Below are positions 36,613-46,086 of a stretch of DNA of 62,393 nt, piece by piece. A program made the translations under genes and the position numbers. This stretch comes from a bacterium (lineage in GTDB: Bacteria > Bacillota_I > Bacilli_A > Izemoplasmatales > UBA1188), in contig JAGCYY010000004.1 in the NCBI GenBank assembly GCA_017960565.1, forward strand, positions 1 to 62,393. Reading direction: 5' to 3'. A model generated the notes under the pieces. The model did not search any database and was not told where the DNA came from. It saw nothing but the letters and a program-made list of their open reading frames with translations. Positions within the stretch are counted from its first letter, which is position 1. Each line of letters opens with the position of its first letter.

Positions 36613-36627
36613 TAATTAAGATTAAAT

Positions 36628-36661
36628 AAAAATGCCTAAGTCTCAAAACTTAGGCATTTTT
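36628..36661. terminator. Bidirectional terminator after birA
   Basis: A perfect 14-bp stem (AAAAATGCCTAAGT with ACTTAGGCATTTTT), 6-base loop, shared with the convergent htrA-like gene. Confidence 0.92.
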
Positions 36662-36677
36662 ATACTATTTATCAATT

Positions 36678-38096
36678 CTATAATACATCTGTATCTAGAG
36701 AGAGAACTAATGGTATTGACTCATAATTTCCAGCTCTATAGATATATAATTCAACTGTGTCACCAAGATTTGTCGTAAGAAGAACATCTTCAAGTGAATA
36801 TAAATCGTTTACAGGATAAGAGACTCCATTATAAGTTATGTTGACGATGATATCTCCAACCATTAGTTTAGAATATGATACTCCACCATCAGTGACTTCA
36901 TTCACAGATATTTCTTGAAAAATTCTAGTTGTTTTAGTCTCTTTATCATATTCAGATCTGCTTGATAATACTTCAATTCCTATGCCAAGAAGATTCTTTT
37001 TAATTGTTGTGGCAGTTTCGCCATCACAAGTATTAATAATCTTTTTCGCAACCGCATAAGCTAGATTAATAGGTATTGCATAGCACATTCCTTCGATAGA
37101 TGTATCCACAGATTTAGCATTTACGATACCAATTAAATTTCCATCTATATCAAATAATCCACCACCAGAATTTCCTGAATTTACTGCAGCATCTATTCTT
37201 ATTTCACGATAACTTACGGAAGAACCACTACTACTTGATGAAGAAAGCGATATTTTATCATTTACGACAGATATAATACCATATGTAGCACTGATTCCCT
37301 CAGCCTGTGGGTTACCAATTGCGATAACTTGGTTTCCGACAAGAAGCTTAGATGAATCGCCCATGCTAGCTTTATATGCTCCACTATTTTTATAAATATC
37401 AGATTCAATTCTCAAAACGGCAATATCATATGTTGATGATCCACCAATATATTTTGCAGGAATCTTATATTTATTAAGCTCCATACCATATAATTTAATT
37501 AAAATATCGTTTGAGATAGGCGAGTCGGCGTTTTGATAATATACTACATGATAATTTGTGATTATATAGGCAACACCATTTTCTTTATCATCTTCAATAA
37601 TAACACCAGAACCAGCACTAGTTGAAGTAGATGTTTCAGTATATGTTCTTCCAGTCCAGAAGTCTCTATATTTTGAAGTTATAGTAAAATTACATAAAAT
37701 GCTTACCACAGAATTGAGTCCATAAGAAGTACCTTCTTGAATATTAAATGAACCTGCAGTTCCTTTTAGAGATTGAATAAAGTCTTCGAGACTGCCATTA
37801 AATATTCCATTTTCTTTCGCAAGATCATAAATAGATGTATACGCATTATTCTTAACTAAATCATTTAGCCATTCATCAAGCGAACCTTCATATCCATTTT
37901 CAACAGCGATTTCATATGCATTCTTTTCACGAACTTCTTGAGATTCTAAGTTAGTAATTTCTTGTGTGTTAGTGGTCTTAGTGGTTGGTTCATCGCCAAT
38001 AAAGCCAATAGAACCAAAGGAACATCCGACAAGAGATATACTAATCAAAAATATAAAAATAAGTGATAGAATTTTCTTAAGAATTCCTTTTTTCAT
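36678..38096 (-). CDS. HtrA/DegP-type serine protease, lipoprotein
   Basis: A 472-residue S1C protease. The signal peptide ends in a lipobox LVGC with Cys25, so it should be anchored on the outer face of the membrane. Two copies of a short NG-[YF]-x-GSL-[ED]-[DE]-[FW] repeat (about 58-80 and 86-110) form a stalk. The catalytic triad is His183 (TNYHVV), Asp224 (TYDIAVLRI) and Ser310 (GNSGGGLFD). A PDZ-like domain fills about 365-470. It probably degrades misfolded envelope proteins. A GTG three codons upstream is in frame, but the AGGAAG site fits the chosen ATG. Confidence 0.9.
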   Translation of the reverse strand: MKKGILKKILSLIFIFLISISLVGCSFGSIGFIGDEPTTKTTNTQEITNLESQEVREKNAYEIAVENGYEGSLDEWLNDLVKNNAYTSIYDLAKENGIFNGSLEDFIQSLKGTAGSFNIQEGTSYGLNSVVSILCNFTITSKYRDFWTGRTYTETSTSTSAGSGVIIEDDKENGVAYIITNYHVVYYQNADSPISNDILIKLYGMELNKYKIPAKYIGGSSTYDIAVLRIESDIYKNSGAYKASMGDSSKLLVGNQVIAIGNPQAEGISATYGIISVVNDKISLSSSSSSGSSVSYREIRIDAAVNSGNSGGGLFDIDGNLIGIVNAKSVDTSIEGMCYAIPINLAYAVAKKIINTCDGETATTIKKNLLGIGIEVLSSRSEYDKETKTTRIFQEISVNEVTDGGVSYSKLMVGDIIVNITYNGVSYPVNDLYSLEDVLLTTNLGDTVELYIYRAGNYESIPLVLSLDTDVL

Positions 38097-38231
38097 GTTA
38101 GTCACTTCCTTTCATGACCTATATTATAAAACTGAATTGTGATGTTTATTTGATTTTTTTATTTAGATTCAGTTATTTTTTTATTTCTACTATTTTGCTG
38201 CTTATCTTATTCAAAAATTATACATAAAATA

Positions 38232-38240
38232 TGATATAAT
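38232..38240 (+). promoter_or_regulatory. Extended -10 promoter of the tsaE operon
   Basis: TGATATAAT ends only 3 bases before an ATG at 38244. Transcription should begin about 7 bases after the box, that is beyond that ATG, so the first usable start is the in-frame ATG at 38262. The promoter therefore decides the start of tsaE. Confidence 0.6.
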
Positions 38241-38261
38241 TTTATGAGAGAGAAATTGGCT

Positions 38262-38690
38262 ATGATAGTAGAATTAAAAACGCAAGAAATGTTAGAAAAT
38301 TTTGGATGGAAACTTGGAAAAAGTCTTAAAGGTAACGAACTAATTGGTCTTAAAGGTCCACTTGGGGCAGGCAAGACTACTTTGACTAAGGCTATCGCTT
38401 TAGCTCTTAATGTCAAAGAAAATATCATCTCGCCAACATTCAATATTATCAAAGTTTATGACTCTCCTCTTGCGCCCCTTTATCATATAGATTGTTATAG
38501 GCTGGAAAATATGGGATATGATCCTATTCTCGATGATTATATCTTTGATGAAAATGCAATCAGGATAATCGAATGGTATAATTTTTTAAATGATGATGAA
38601 TTATTTAAAAATGCAATTAAGATCGAAATAAGTGTAAAAGAGGATAATACAAGAGTTCTAAATATAGAAGGTGACATATGTATAGATTAG
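38262..38690 (+). CDS. tsaE: tRNA t6A synthesis ATPase TsaE
   Basis: A 142-residue P-loop ATPase needed with TsaB and TsaD for the N6-threonylcarbamoyl modification of A37 in ANN-decoding tRNAs. Its P-loop GPLGAGKTT is at 32-40, then ISPTFNII and the IEWYNF-like strand. An ATG six codons upstream is in frame but lies almost on the -10 box. Downstream it overlaps tsaB by 13 bases. Confidence 0.9.
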   Translation: MIVELKTQEMLENFGWKLGKSLKGNELIGLKGPLGAGKTTLTKAIALALNVKENIISPTFNIIKVYDSPLAPLYHIDCYRLENMGYDPILDDYIFDENAIRIIEWYNFLNDDELFKNAIKIEISVKEDNTRVLNIEGDICID

Positions 38691-39271
38691 TATTAGATAC
38701 GGCCCTAGATTATTCATATATCGCAATATTAAAAGATTATGATATTGTTTTTGAATCATATGATTTAGGCAAAAACAATCATTCTGAAACTTTATTTCCA
38801 AGACTTAAATCCGCTTTAGAAAAATTAAATATTAAACTAAAAGATATCAGTGAAGTTTATACTGGAATCGGTCCTGGTAGTTATACTGGTGTTAGAATTG
38901 CGGTTGTGATTGCCAAAATGATAGCGGCAATGAACAACATTAAATTATATTCATTCTCATCTCTTTCAGCTCTCGTTTCCAGCATGAAAAGTGAATGTTA
39001 TGCCTATGTTGATTCAAGAAGAGGCAATTGTTATACAGCTCATTTTAAATATGAAAATGGTAAATTAGTAAGACTCAAAGAAGACACAATAGAAGTTACA
39101 AGCGAATATTTTAAAGGAATAGATAAAGATATGATAATTTCATCTTTAAAGCCAGATCCAATCGCTTTAATTAGTAGTGATTTAGTAAATCTAATTGAAG
39201 ATGCTAATAGTTTATCACCTAACTACCTCCAACTTGTAGAGGCAGAAAGAATAAAGATGGGGCTCAAATAG
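38678..39271 (+). CDS. tsaB: tRNA t6A synthesis scaffold TsaB
   Basis: A 197-residue inactive paralogue of TsaD with an actin-like fold. It starts YRLVLDTALDYSYIAIL and has the GIGPGSYTGVRI block that defines TsaB. It lacks the metal-binding His pair, as expected. It stabilises TsaD and binds TsaE. The position between tsaE and rimI-tsaD is the classic order. Confidence 0.93.
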   Translation: MYRLVLDTALDYSYIAILKDYDIVFESYDLGKNNHSETLFPRLKSALEKLNIKLKDISEVYTGIGPGSYTGVRIAVVIAKMIAAMNNIKLYSFSSLSALVSSMKSECYAYVDSRRGNCYTAHFKYENGKLVRLKEDTIEVTSEYFKGIDKDMIISSLKPDPIALISSDLVNLIEDANSLSPNYLQLVEAERIKMGLK

Positions 39272-39688
39272 ATGAAAATCGTGTTATTAAAAGATAGACC
39301 AGATCTATTGAATTCAGCTAAAGAAGTGGTTCTTAAATATTCAAAATATGATTATATAACTGAAGACAATTTAAATTATCTATTGTTAGATAATGATGAT
39401 GTAATAATAGGCGAGATAGATTATTCACTTCCATTAGGATCAGTTGATTTATTATACATCTATATAAAAGAAGAATATAGAGGAAGAGGATTATCAAAAT
39501 ATTTATTGAATGAATCAATAGAAGATCTTCAAAAAAAAGATGTCAAAGAGATTTTTTTAGAAGTTAGTAAAATAAATATAATCGCACTTAATCTATATAA
39601 TAAAATGGGTTTTCAAAAAATAAGTGAAAGAAAGAATTATTATGAAGGAAATATAGATGCCATCATAATGAAAAAGACTATAGGTTGA
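39272..39688 (+). CDS. rimI: GNAT acetyltransferase, RimI-like
   Basis: A 138-residue Gcn5-type acetyltransferase. The acetyl-CoA loop is in YRGRGLSKYLL, followed by FLEVSKINIIALNLYNKMGFQ, the usual beta-bulge and C-terminal strand (abbreviated in function to N-alpha-acetylation of S18 in other species). The RimI label rests on its place between tsaB and tsaD. It directly abuts tsaB. Confidence 0.85.
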   Translation: MKIVLLKDRPDLLNSAKEVVLKYSKYDYITEDNLNYLLLDNDDVIIGEIDYSLPLGSVDLLYIYIKEEYRGRGLSKYLLNESIEDLQKKDVKEIFLEVSKINIIALNLYNKMGFQKISERKNYYEGNIDAIIMKKTIG

Positions 39689-39693
39689 AAGAT

Positions 39694-40683
39694 ATGTATA
39701 TTTTAAGTTTTGAATCTTCATGCGATGAAACAAGCGTTTCTGTGACAAAAGATGGCAAATACGTATTATCAAATGAAGTATTATCACAAATAGATATATT
39801 CAAGGAATATGGTGGAGTTGTTCCAGAGATTTCTTCACGTGAACACGTTAAAGGAATCACATATGCCTATTTAAGCGCGCTTAAAAACGCCAATGTCACT
39901 ATGGATGATATCGATTATGTTGCTGTCACTGAAGGCCCAGGTTTGGTCGGTTCTCTTCTTACAGGCATAAATGCTGCAAAAACAGTATCTTTGAACTATG
40001 AAAAACCTCTTGTTGGAGTAAATCACTTATCTGGTCATATTTATGCAGCATTTATTGAACATGATCCAATATTTCCTTCTCTTGCTCTCGTGATATCAGG
40101 TGGACATACGGAACTTGTTGTAATGAAAGATCATTACGATTTCAACAAAATAGGTTCTACTATGGATGATGCTGTTGGTGAAGTGTTTGATAAGGTCGCA
40201 AGAATAATTGGCATTCCATATCCTGGTGGGCCACTACTCGATAAAATTGGTAAGGATGGAACCAATAGATATCCTCTTCCAAGACCAATGCTGCATTCAA
40301 ACAGCTATTCTTTTTCTTTTTCTGGACTTAAAAGTGCAACTCTTAATCTTGTAAATGAATTAGAAAAAAACAATATTAAATATGAAATTAAAGATATCGC
40401 AAGAAGCTTTGAAGAGGCAGTAAGCGAAGTGCTTCTTGAAAAAACATTGAAAGCAATAAAAGAATATAACATCAAAGAAGTAGTTGTTGTCGGTGGAAGT
40501 GCTGCAAATAGTGTTATTCGTGAAACTTTAACTAAAGGAATCAAAAATACTAAAGTCACATTCCCAGAAATGAAATATTGTGGTGATAATGCAGCAATGA
40601 TTGGTATTTCTGCATATTATAAGATTAAAAAAATGGGGGTTGATGATATTTCTCTTACCCCTAAATCAAGATTGGATTTATAA
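39694..40683 (+). CDS. tsaD: tRNA t6A synthesis catalytic subunit TsaD
   Basis: A 330-residue metal-dependent enzyme that transfers threonylcarbamoyl to A37. It starts YILSFESSCDETS, has His111 and His115 in VNHLSGHIYA, and FSFSGLKSA and the GGDNAAMIG-like CGDNAAMIG near the end. A TTG nine bases upstream is in frame but lies on the rimI stop; the ATG gives the standard N-terminus. Confidence 0.96.
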   Translation: MYILSFESSCDETSVSVTKDGKYVLSNEVLSQIDIFKEYGGVVPEISSREHVKGITYAYLSALKNANVTMDDIDYVAVTEGPGLVGSLLTGINAAKTVSLNYEKPLVGVNHLSGHIYAAFIEHDPIFPSLALVISGGHTELVVMKDHYDFNKIGSTMDDAVGEVFDKVARIIGIPYPGGPLLDKIGKDGTNRYPLPRPMLHSNSYSFSFSGLKSATLNLVNELEKNNIKYEIKDIARSFEEAVSEVLLEKTLKAIKEYNIKEVVVVGGSAANSVIRETLTKGIKNTKVTFPEMKYCGDNAAMIGISAYYKIKKMGVDDISLTPKSRLDL

Positions 40684-40688
40684 ATAAA

Positions 40689-42221
40689 ATGAACGAAAAA
40701 AGGAAAGCATTAAAACTTGTTGCAATTATATCATCTACAGTTTTTATGCTGCTTTTTTTAATTTTTTTATTCACTTATGATTTAACGCCAAAATCAAAAT
40801 ATGAAATCACAGAATCAAAAGAAGAAATCACAAACGAACTTAGAGATTATTTAAATGAAGCTCTTCTAAAGGCATCTATTTTAAATATCCTAAAAATAAA
40901 TATTGATAGTGAGTATGTTGATAAAGCATTCTATCTTCTAGTAAAAGATGATAATGATGATGTCATCTATAGGACAAATAACTATATAATTAAAGGATTT
41001 AATTTTTCCATCAAAAATAATCATATCGATCTAAATCTTTATATTACATACAAGAACTTAATTAAATACGAAAGTAAAGTAAGGATTAGATTAGAATTTA
41101 GTGAATCAGAATCATCTTATTCATTCGCTTTAAAGTCGATAAAAATTGGTGGAATAATCATACCGCCTCTCGTCGTTGAAAGCTTTTTAAACAATAGAGA
41201 ACAAGCATCACTCGGAAATGCTATCACTGGTCTATTAGTCAACATTCCAATAGGAACATATGATAAAGACAGCCTCACATTCACTATTTTAAAAAGTGAA
41301 TTGATAGATGAAATTAAAAAAGGCGCTATCAGCGAAGAATTTTTTAAAGGTAATAAAGCTCTATCATCATCTGCCGCAACGTTCCTTTCTATTCTCTACC
41401 CAAACAAGCTTTTAGATTTAGAACTTGAAGGAGATATAACGCTATTGCTAAATTATTCTAAACTAGTGAATGTTGATAGAAATATCGATAGAATCAGCTA
41501 CACAGATCCTCTAGATTTAAGATATGATATTATATTTAAAGAATTTTTGGGTTATGATTCATTTGAATTATCTAAAAAAGACACAAGAAAAATAATTATG
41601 AGTGAACCATTTAAAGTAGATCCTCTAGATTATAATGGTTTTATAAAATTTGAGAATGTTGATTATAGTTTTAATGGTGATACTTTAACCCTTTCAATAT
41701 TTTATAATGTATTTAACAATACATCGATAAACGACTATATCTTCATTAAAGACAAAGATAGATATAAACTTGATAGAATTTATATCGGAAGAGATGATAA
41801 TGAGAAACAAACTGATTATTTGACTGTAGAATCGACAGAAAATAAACAAAATTTCTTAAATCTCTTAAACGATTTAAATATCACATCCAATCTCATCTCT
41901 TTATCTTTAACGGAAGATTCTATTCTAGCGCCTCTCATGCTTAAAAATATAGATGTGATGAGAGAAGAAAACACATTCACCATATCTTATAATTCAAATC
42001 AAGATATAATAAACACAATAAAAGAAGCAATTCTAAGTGATGATTTCAATTCAACATTGAGTACTGATTTAAAACAAAAATTAAATCTTGAGTCAATTGA
42101 TTATTTATATGAATCTATTGAGAATCTATCAATAGAAAATAAGATATCTTATTTTAATTTTATTAAAATGTATTTCAAAGATGACACTCTAGTGTATAAT
42201 TATATAAATGAAAATTATTAA
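40689..42221 (+). CDS. Membrane-anchored protein of unknown function
   Basis: A 510-residue protein I do not recognise. One membrane span (about 9-29) near the N-terminus leaves the rest outside as a single-pass type II protein with the charged KRK tail in the cytosol. The remainder is rich in Asp, Asn, Lys and beta-strand patterns. Two stretches resemble each other, FNFSIKNNHIDLNLYITYKN (about 103-122) and VDYSFNGDTLTLSIFYNVFNN (shortened; about 323-343), which suggests two copies of one domain. Position between tsaD and glnS with gaps of 5 and 15 bases puts it in a housekeeping unit. No cysteines or catalytic motif stand out. Confidence 0.7.
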   Translation: MNEKRKALKLVAIISSTVFMLLFLIFLFTYDLTPKSKYEITESKEEITNELRDYLNEALLKASILNILKINIDSEYVDKAFYLLVKDDNDDVIYRTNNYIIKGFNFSIKNNHIDLNLYITYKNLIKYESKVRIRLEFSESESSYSFALKSIKIGGIIIPPLVVESFLNNREQASLGNAITGLLVNIPIGTYDKDSLTFTILKSELIDEIKKGAISEEFFKGNKALSSSAATFLSILYPNKLLDLELEGDITLLLNYSKLVNVDRNIDRISYTDPLDLRYDIIFKEFLGYDSFELSKKDTRKIIMSEPFKVDPLDYNGFIKFENVDYSFNGDTLTLSIFYNVFNNTSINDYIFIKDKDRYKLDRIYIGRDDNEKQTDYLTVESTENKQNFLNLLNDLNITSNLISLSLTEDSILAPLMLKNIDVMREENTFTISYNSNQDIINTIKEAILSDDFNSTLSTDLKQKLNLESIDYLYESIENLSIENKISYFNFIKMYFKDDTLVYNYINENY

Positions 42222-42236
42222 AAGAAGGTTTTAATT

Positions 42237-43865
42237 ATGATTTCAAACTTTATTAAAACAATAATGGAAGAAGATTTAAATAGTGGAAAGCATAAAGAAA
42301 TAATCACAAGATTCCCTCCTGAACCAAATGCTTATCTCCATATTGGCCATGCTAGAGCGATAGTGACTAATTTTGAACTTGCAAAATGTTTCAATGGAAA
42401 AACAATTTTAAGATTTGATGACACCAACCCAGCAAAAGAAGAAAAACGTTTTATGGATGCGATTAAAAATGATCTTGCTTGGCTTGGATATACTCCATAT
42501 AAAGTGACATTTGGTAGTGATTATTTTGACGATGATTATGTATTTGCACAAAATCTAATCAAAGAAGGAAAAGCTTATGTTGATGATCTTTCCAAAGATG
42601 AGATGAAAGAATATCGTGGTACTCTTGATACTCCAGGTAAGGAATCTCCATATCGAAATCGTTCAATCGAAGAAAATTTAAGATTATTTGAAGAGATGAA
42701 AGAAGGAAAATATGATGAAGGTGAAAAGACTCTAAGAGTAAAGATCGATATGAAGTCTTCAAACCTCAATATGAGAGACCCTGCAATCTATAGAATTATT
42801 AAGAAACCTCATCCACATACTGGTGATAAATGGAATATTTATCCTCTTTATGACTATGCTCATCCACTACAAGACGCAGAAGAATATATAACACATTCTT
42901 TATGTTCTCTTGAATATGTTGAACATAGACCACTTTATGACTGGGTTATTGAGAATACAAAACCAATGTCAATTCCAAGACAGATAGAATTTGGAAGACT
43001 CAATATTGAAGGCACTATCCTTTCAAAAAGATATCTAAAAGAATTAGTAGAAACTAAATTAGTAACCGATTATGATGATCCAAGAATGCCAACACTAGTA
43101 GGATTAAAAAGAAGAGGTTTTACACCAGAATCAATTAAAGAATTTGTTTTATCAACTGGTCTTTCAAGAATCAATTCAGAAATACCTCTAAATGTTTTAG
43201 ATCATTTCTTAATGGAAGATTTAAAACTCAAAAATGTTAGAAGAATGGCTGTATTAAATCCACTAAAAGTTACAATCACAAATTATGATGATGGTAAGAT
43301 CGAATATTTTGATTTCCCAAACAATCTAGAAAATGAGGAACTAGGTTCAAGAAAAATCTCTTTCTCAAAACATCTGTATATTGAAAAAGAAGATTTCACA
43401 GAAATAAAGCCAAACAACAAATATAAAAGATTATCACTTGGTGCTGAAGTAAGGCTTATGGGTGCATACTTCATTAAAGCAAATGAAGTTATCAAAGATG
43501 AAAATGGTGAAGTAATAGAAGTACTATGTACCTACGATAAAGAAACATTAAGTGGTTCCGGTTTTAATGCAAGAAAGCCACAAGGAACTATTCAATATGT
43601 TGATGCATCTACTGCTAAACCTGCAGAATTTAGATTATTTGATAATTTGATAAGAAGTGATGCCACACCTGATATGGAGTTAAAAGACAAATTCAACAAA
43701 GATTCTTTATTGGTTGTGAATGGTTATGTTGAACAAGAATATGATCCAACTCCAGAAGCAAAATCTCAATTAATAAGAAACGGTTATTATTCTAATGACT
43801 ATGATTCTACTAACGACAAAATCATTATCAATAGAACAGTATCTCTAAAACAATCTTTTAAATAA
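42237..43865 (+). CDS. glnS: Glutaminyl-tRNA synthetase
   Basis: A 542-residue class I synthetase that charges tRNA-Gln directly. The HIGH motif is HIGH at 35-38 in PPEPNAYLHIGHA, the KMSKS-equivalent TILSKRYL is near residue 260, and the specific GlnRS features RFDDTNPAKE and DYAHPLQDAEE are present, separating it from GluRS. The C-terminal anticodon barrels are complete. Many Bacillota lack GlnRS and amidate Glu-tRNA-Gln instead. An AGAAGG ribosome site precedes it. Confidence 0.95.
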   Translation: MISNFIKTIMEEDLNSGKHKEIITRFPPEPNAYLHIGHARAIVTNFELAKCFNGKTILRFDDTNPAKEEKRFMDAIKNDLAWLGYTPYKVTFGSDYFDDDYVFAQNLIKEGKAYVDDLSKDEMKEYRGTLDTPGKESPYRNRSIEENLRLFEEMKEGKYDEGEKTLRVKIDMKSSNLNMRDPAIYRIIKKPHPHTGDKWNIYPLYDYAHPLQDAEEYITHSLCSLEYVEHRPLYDWVIENTKPMSIPRQIEFGRLNIEGTILSKRYLKELVETKLVTDYDDPRMPTLVGLKRRGFTPESIKEFVLSTGLSRINSEIPLNVLDHFLMEDLKLKNVRRMAVLNPLKVTITNYDDGKIEYFDFPNNLENEELGSRKISFSKHLYIEKEDFTEIKPNNKYKRLSLGAEVRLMGAYFIKANEVIKDENGEVIEVLCTYDKETLSGSGFNARKPQGTIQYVDASTAKPAEFRLFDNLIRSDATPDMELKDKFNKDSLLVVNGYVEQEYDPTPEAKSQLIRNGYYSNDYDSTNDKIIINRTVSLKQSFK

Positions 43866-43873
43866 ACGCTGAT

Positions 43874-43917
43874 ATAGACTACTTAGATATAAAACAAATA
43901 AGTAGTCTATTTTCTTA
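43874..43917 (+). terminator. Terminator after glnS
   Basis: A perfect 12-bp stem (ATAGACTACTTA with TAAGTAGTCTAT), 13-base loop, followed by TTTCTT. Confidence 0.85.
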
Positions 43918-43935
43918 TAATTATATCTCTTTTTG

Positions 43936-43944
43936 TGATATAAT
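43936..43944 (+). promoter_or_regulatory. Extended -10 promoter of pcrA, placed for a leaderless mRNA
   Basis: TGATATAAT ends six bases before the pcrA ATG. The predicted transcription start is the ATG itself. No purine-rich ribosome site is present, and a later start would cut into conserved helicase sequence. Confidence 0.65.
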
Positions 43945-43950
43945 TATTAT

Positions 43951-46068
43951 ATGAAAGAATATCTACAAAAGCTCAATTCTAAACAACTTATGGCATGCAA
44001 GGACACAGTAGGTCCTTCTTTAATTATTGCTGGAGCTGGAAGCGGCAAAACTAGAGTTTTAACCACAAGAATCGCCTACCTTATCGATGAATGCAAAGTA
44101 AGCCCTTCAAATATTCTTGCCATAACTTTCACAAACAAAGCTGCTAAAGAAATGAACGATAGAATAAAAGTTCTTTTAAATGATGACAGGGCAAATTATG
44201 TTACTTGTAAGACATTCCACTCATTTTGTTCATGGTTTTTAAGAAGAGAAATCGCTATCATTCCAAATCGAAAAAGTGATTTTCAAATCATCGATGATGA
44301 TGAATCAGAAGCATTAATCAAAGAATCACAATTAGAACTTGGCATTGATCCTAAAACATTTAAACCAAAAATGTTTCAAGATGCTATTTCGATGATTAAA
44401 TCTAGAATATCTAAACTAGAAGATTTTAATAGTATTTTTATTGATAAATTAGATAAAGTGATGGAATTATATAATTCTCTACTCATCAAACAAAATCTTC
44501 TCGATTTCGATGACTTGAATCTAATCACAATAGAAATTTTTGAAAGATATCCTGAAATATTAGAAAAATATCAAGATCGCTTTAAATATATTCTCGTCGA
44601 CGAATTTCAAGATTCATCGAACATTCAATATGATCTCGTATCTCTTCTTGGATGCAAATACAAGAATGTTTTTATTGTCGGTGATGAAGATCAATCAATT
44701 TATTCATTCCGTGGTGCAAACATTAAAAACATCCGTAAATTCATGCGTGATTTTGATGGCTATAACGAACATATATTAGATCAAAATTATCGTTCTACTA
44801 AAAATATCCTCGATTGTGCAAATAAGCTAATAAAATCCAACAAAGATAGGATTGAAAAAAATCTTTGGACTGAAAATCCTAAAGGTGATGATGTGAGTTT
44901 GTTTGAATATGATAGTGATAAAGCTGAAGCTAGAGGAGTTATTGATGAAATAATTAAAAATATCAATAGTGGTAAATATAAATATAGCGATTATGCAATC
45001 CTCTATAGAAATAACTTCCTTTCACGTAACTTTGAAAATGAATTGATAGGAAGAGGTGTTCCATACAAAGTCTATAGCGGTCTTTCATTCTATAAGAGAA
45101 TGGAAGTTAAAGATATGCTCGGTTATTTAAGACTCATCATCAACAAAGATGATTTTTATTCTTTCAAAAGAGTAATAAATTCACCAAGAAGAGGTATTGG
45201 AAACACCACAATCAAAAAACTTGAAAAAATCTATGATGAAGTAAAAAACCTCGACCAAGCAATTAAAAACGCAGAAATTCATTCAACAACTCGTGAAACA
45301 TTAAAATCATTTATGCTGATGATTGATATATTAAATGAAAAACTTGAAAAGCTCACTATCAACGATTTTTTCAAAGAAGTCTATGAAAAGACTGGATATC
45401 AAAAATATTTAAATGAAATTGAAGATGAAGACGAGAAAAAATCGAGGATTGAAAACGTTCAAGAACTATTAAATGCCCTACAAGAAATAGAATCACTCGA
45501 AAGCAATAAAGAAACTTTATCAGAATTCTTACAGAGTGTTTCACTTCTTTCTGATTTAGATTTAGAATCTAAAGATGTAGATCATGTAGCTTTAATCACT
45601 ATGCACAGTTCAAAAGGGCTTGAATATAAAAATGTTTTCGCAGTTGGTTTAGAAGATGAAATAACTCCAGCTTCTCATTTCAGCGATAAAAAAGAATTAG
45701 AAGAAGAAAGAAGATTATTATATGTTTGTTTCACTCGAGCAATGGAACATCTCTATATCTCATTTGCGGCATCTAGATATAGATTTGGATCGATGACAAA
45801 TGCAAGAATGTCTAGGTTCTTGAGAGAATTAGATCTTGAAATTAAAACAGAAAAGAATCGAGAAAACAGAAGTTTTTATACAAAAGATAAAGAACCAATC
45901 AAAGCGATAGTTGGCGATATAAAACCTAATGAGCGAGTATTTCATGAAATGTATAAAGAAGGTACAGTACTCGGACAAGTAGAAGGTTTCTATATCATTA
46001 AATTTGATAATTCAGCATCACCAAAAAAGGTTATAGTAAATCATCCATTCTTAAAAAGATTAGATTAG
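43951..46068 (+). CDS. pcrA: ATP-dependent DNA helicase PcrA
   Basis: A 705-residue superfamily 1A helicase acting in repair and plasmid replication. Motif I AGAGSGKT is at 27-34, then VDEFQDSS, GDEDQSIYSFRGA, YRSTKNIL, TMHSSKGLEY and EERRLLYVCFTRA. Helix LNSKQ near residue 8 matches the family's LN.eQ opening, so the ATG right after the promoter is the real start. The Tudor-like C-terminal tail is kept. It heads a pcrA-ligA-uvrA-lgt-whiA string. Confidence 0.96.
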   Translation: MKEYLQKLNSKQLMACKDTVGPSLIIAGAGSGKTRVLTTRIAYLIDECKVSPSNILAITFTNKAAKEMNDRIKVLLNDDRANYVTCKTFHSFCSWFLRREIAIIPNRKSDFQIIDDDESEALIKESQLELGIDPKTFKPKMFQDAISMIKSRISKLEDFNSIFIDKLDKVMELYNSLLIKQNLLDFDDLNLITIEIFERYPEILEKYQDRFKYILVDEFQDSSNIQYDLVSLLGCKYKNVFIVGDEDQSIYSFRGANIKNIRKFMRDFDGYNEHILDQNYRSTKNILDCANKLIKSNKDRIEKNLWTENPKGDDVSLFEYDSDKAEARGVIDEIIKNINSGKYKYSDYAILYRNNFLSRNFENELIGRGVPYKVYSGLSFYKRMEVKDMLGYLRLIINKDDFYSFKRVINSPRRGIGNTTIKKLEKIYDEVKNLDQAIKNAEIHSTTRETLKSFMLMIDILNEKLEKLTINDFFKEVYEKTGYQKYLNEIEDEDEKKSRIENVQELLNALQEIESLESNKETLSEFLQSVSLLSDLDLESKDVDHVALITMHSSKGLEYKNVFAVGLEDEITPASHFSDKKELEEERRLLYVCFTRAMEHLYISFAASRYRFGSMTNARMSRFLRELDLEIKTEKNRENRSFYTKDKEPIKAIVGDIKPNERVFHEMYKEGTVLGQVEGFYIIKFDNSASPKKVIVNHPFLKRLD

Positions 46069-46086
46069 CCCTTAGGAGGAAACAAG

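Noticed and set aside
38244..38261. Earlier ATG as start of tsaE
   Set aside because: It lies 3 bases after a consensus -10 box, so it would probably not be in the transcript; the next in-frame ATG gives the normal TsaE length.
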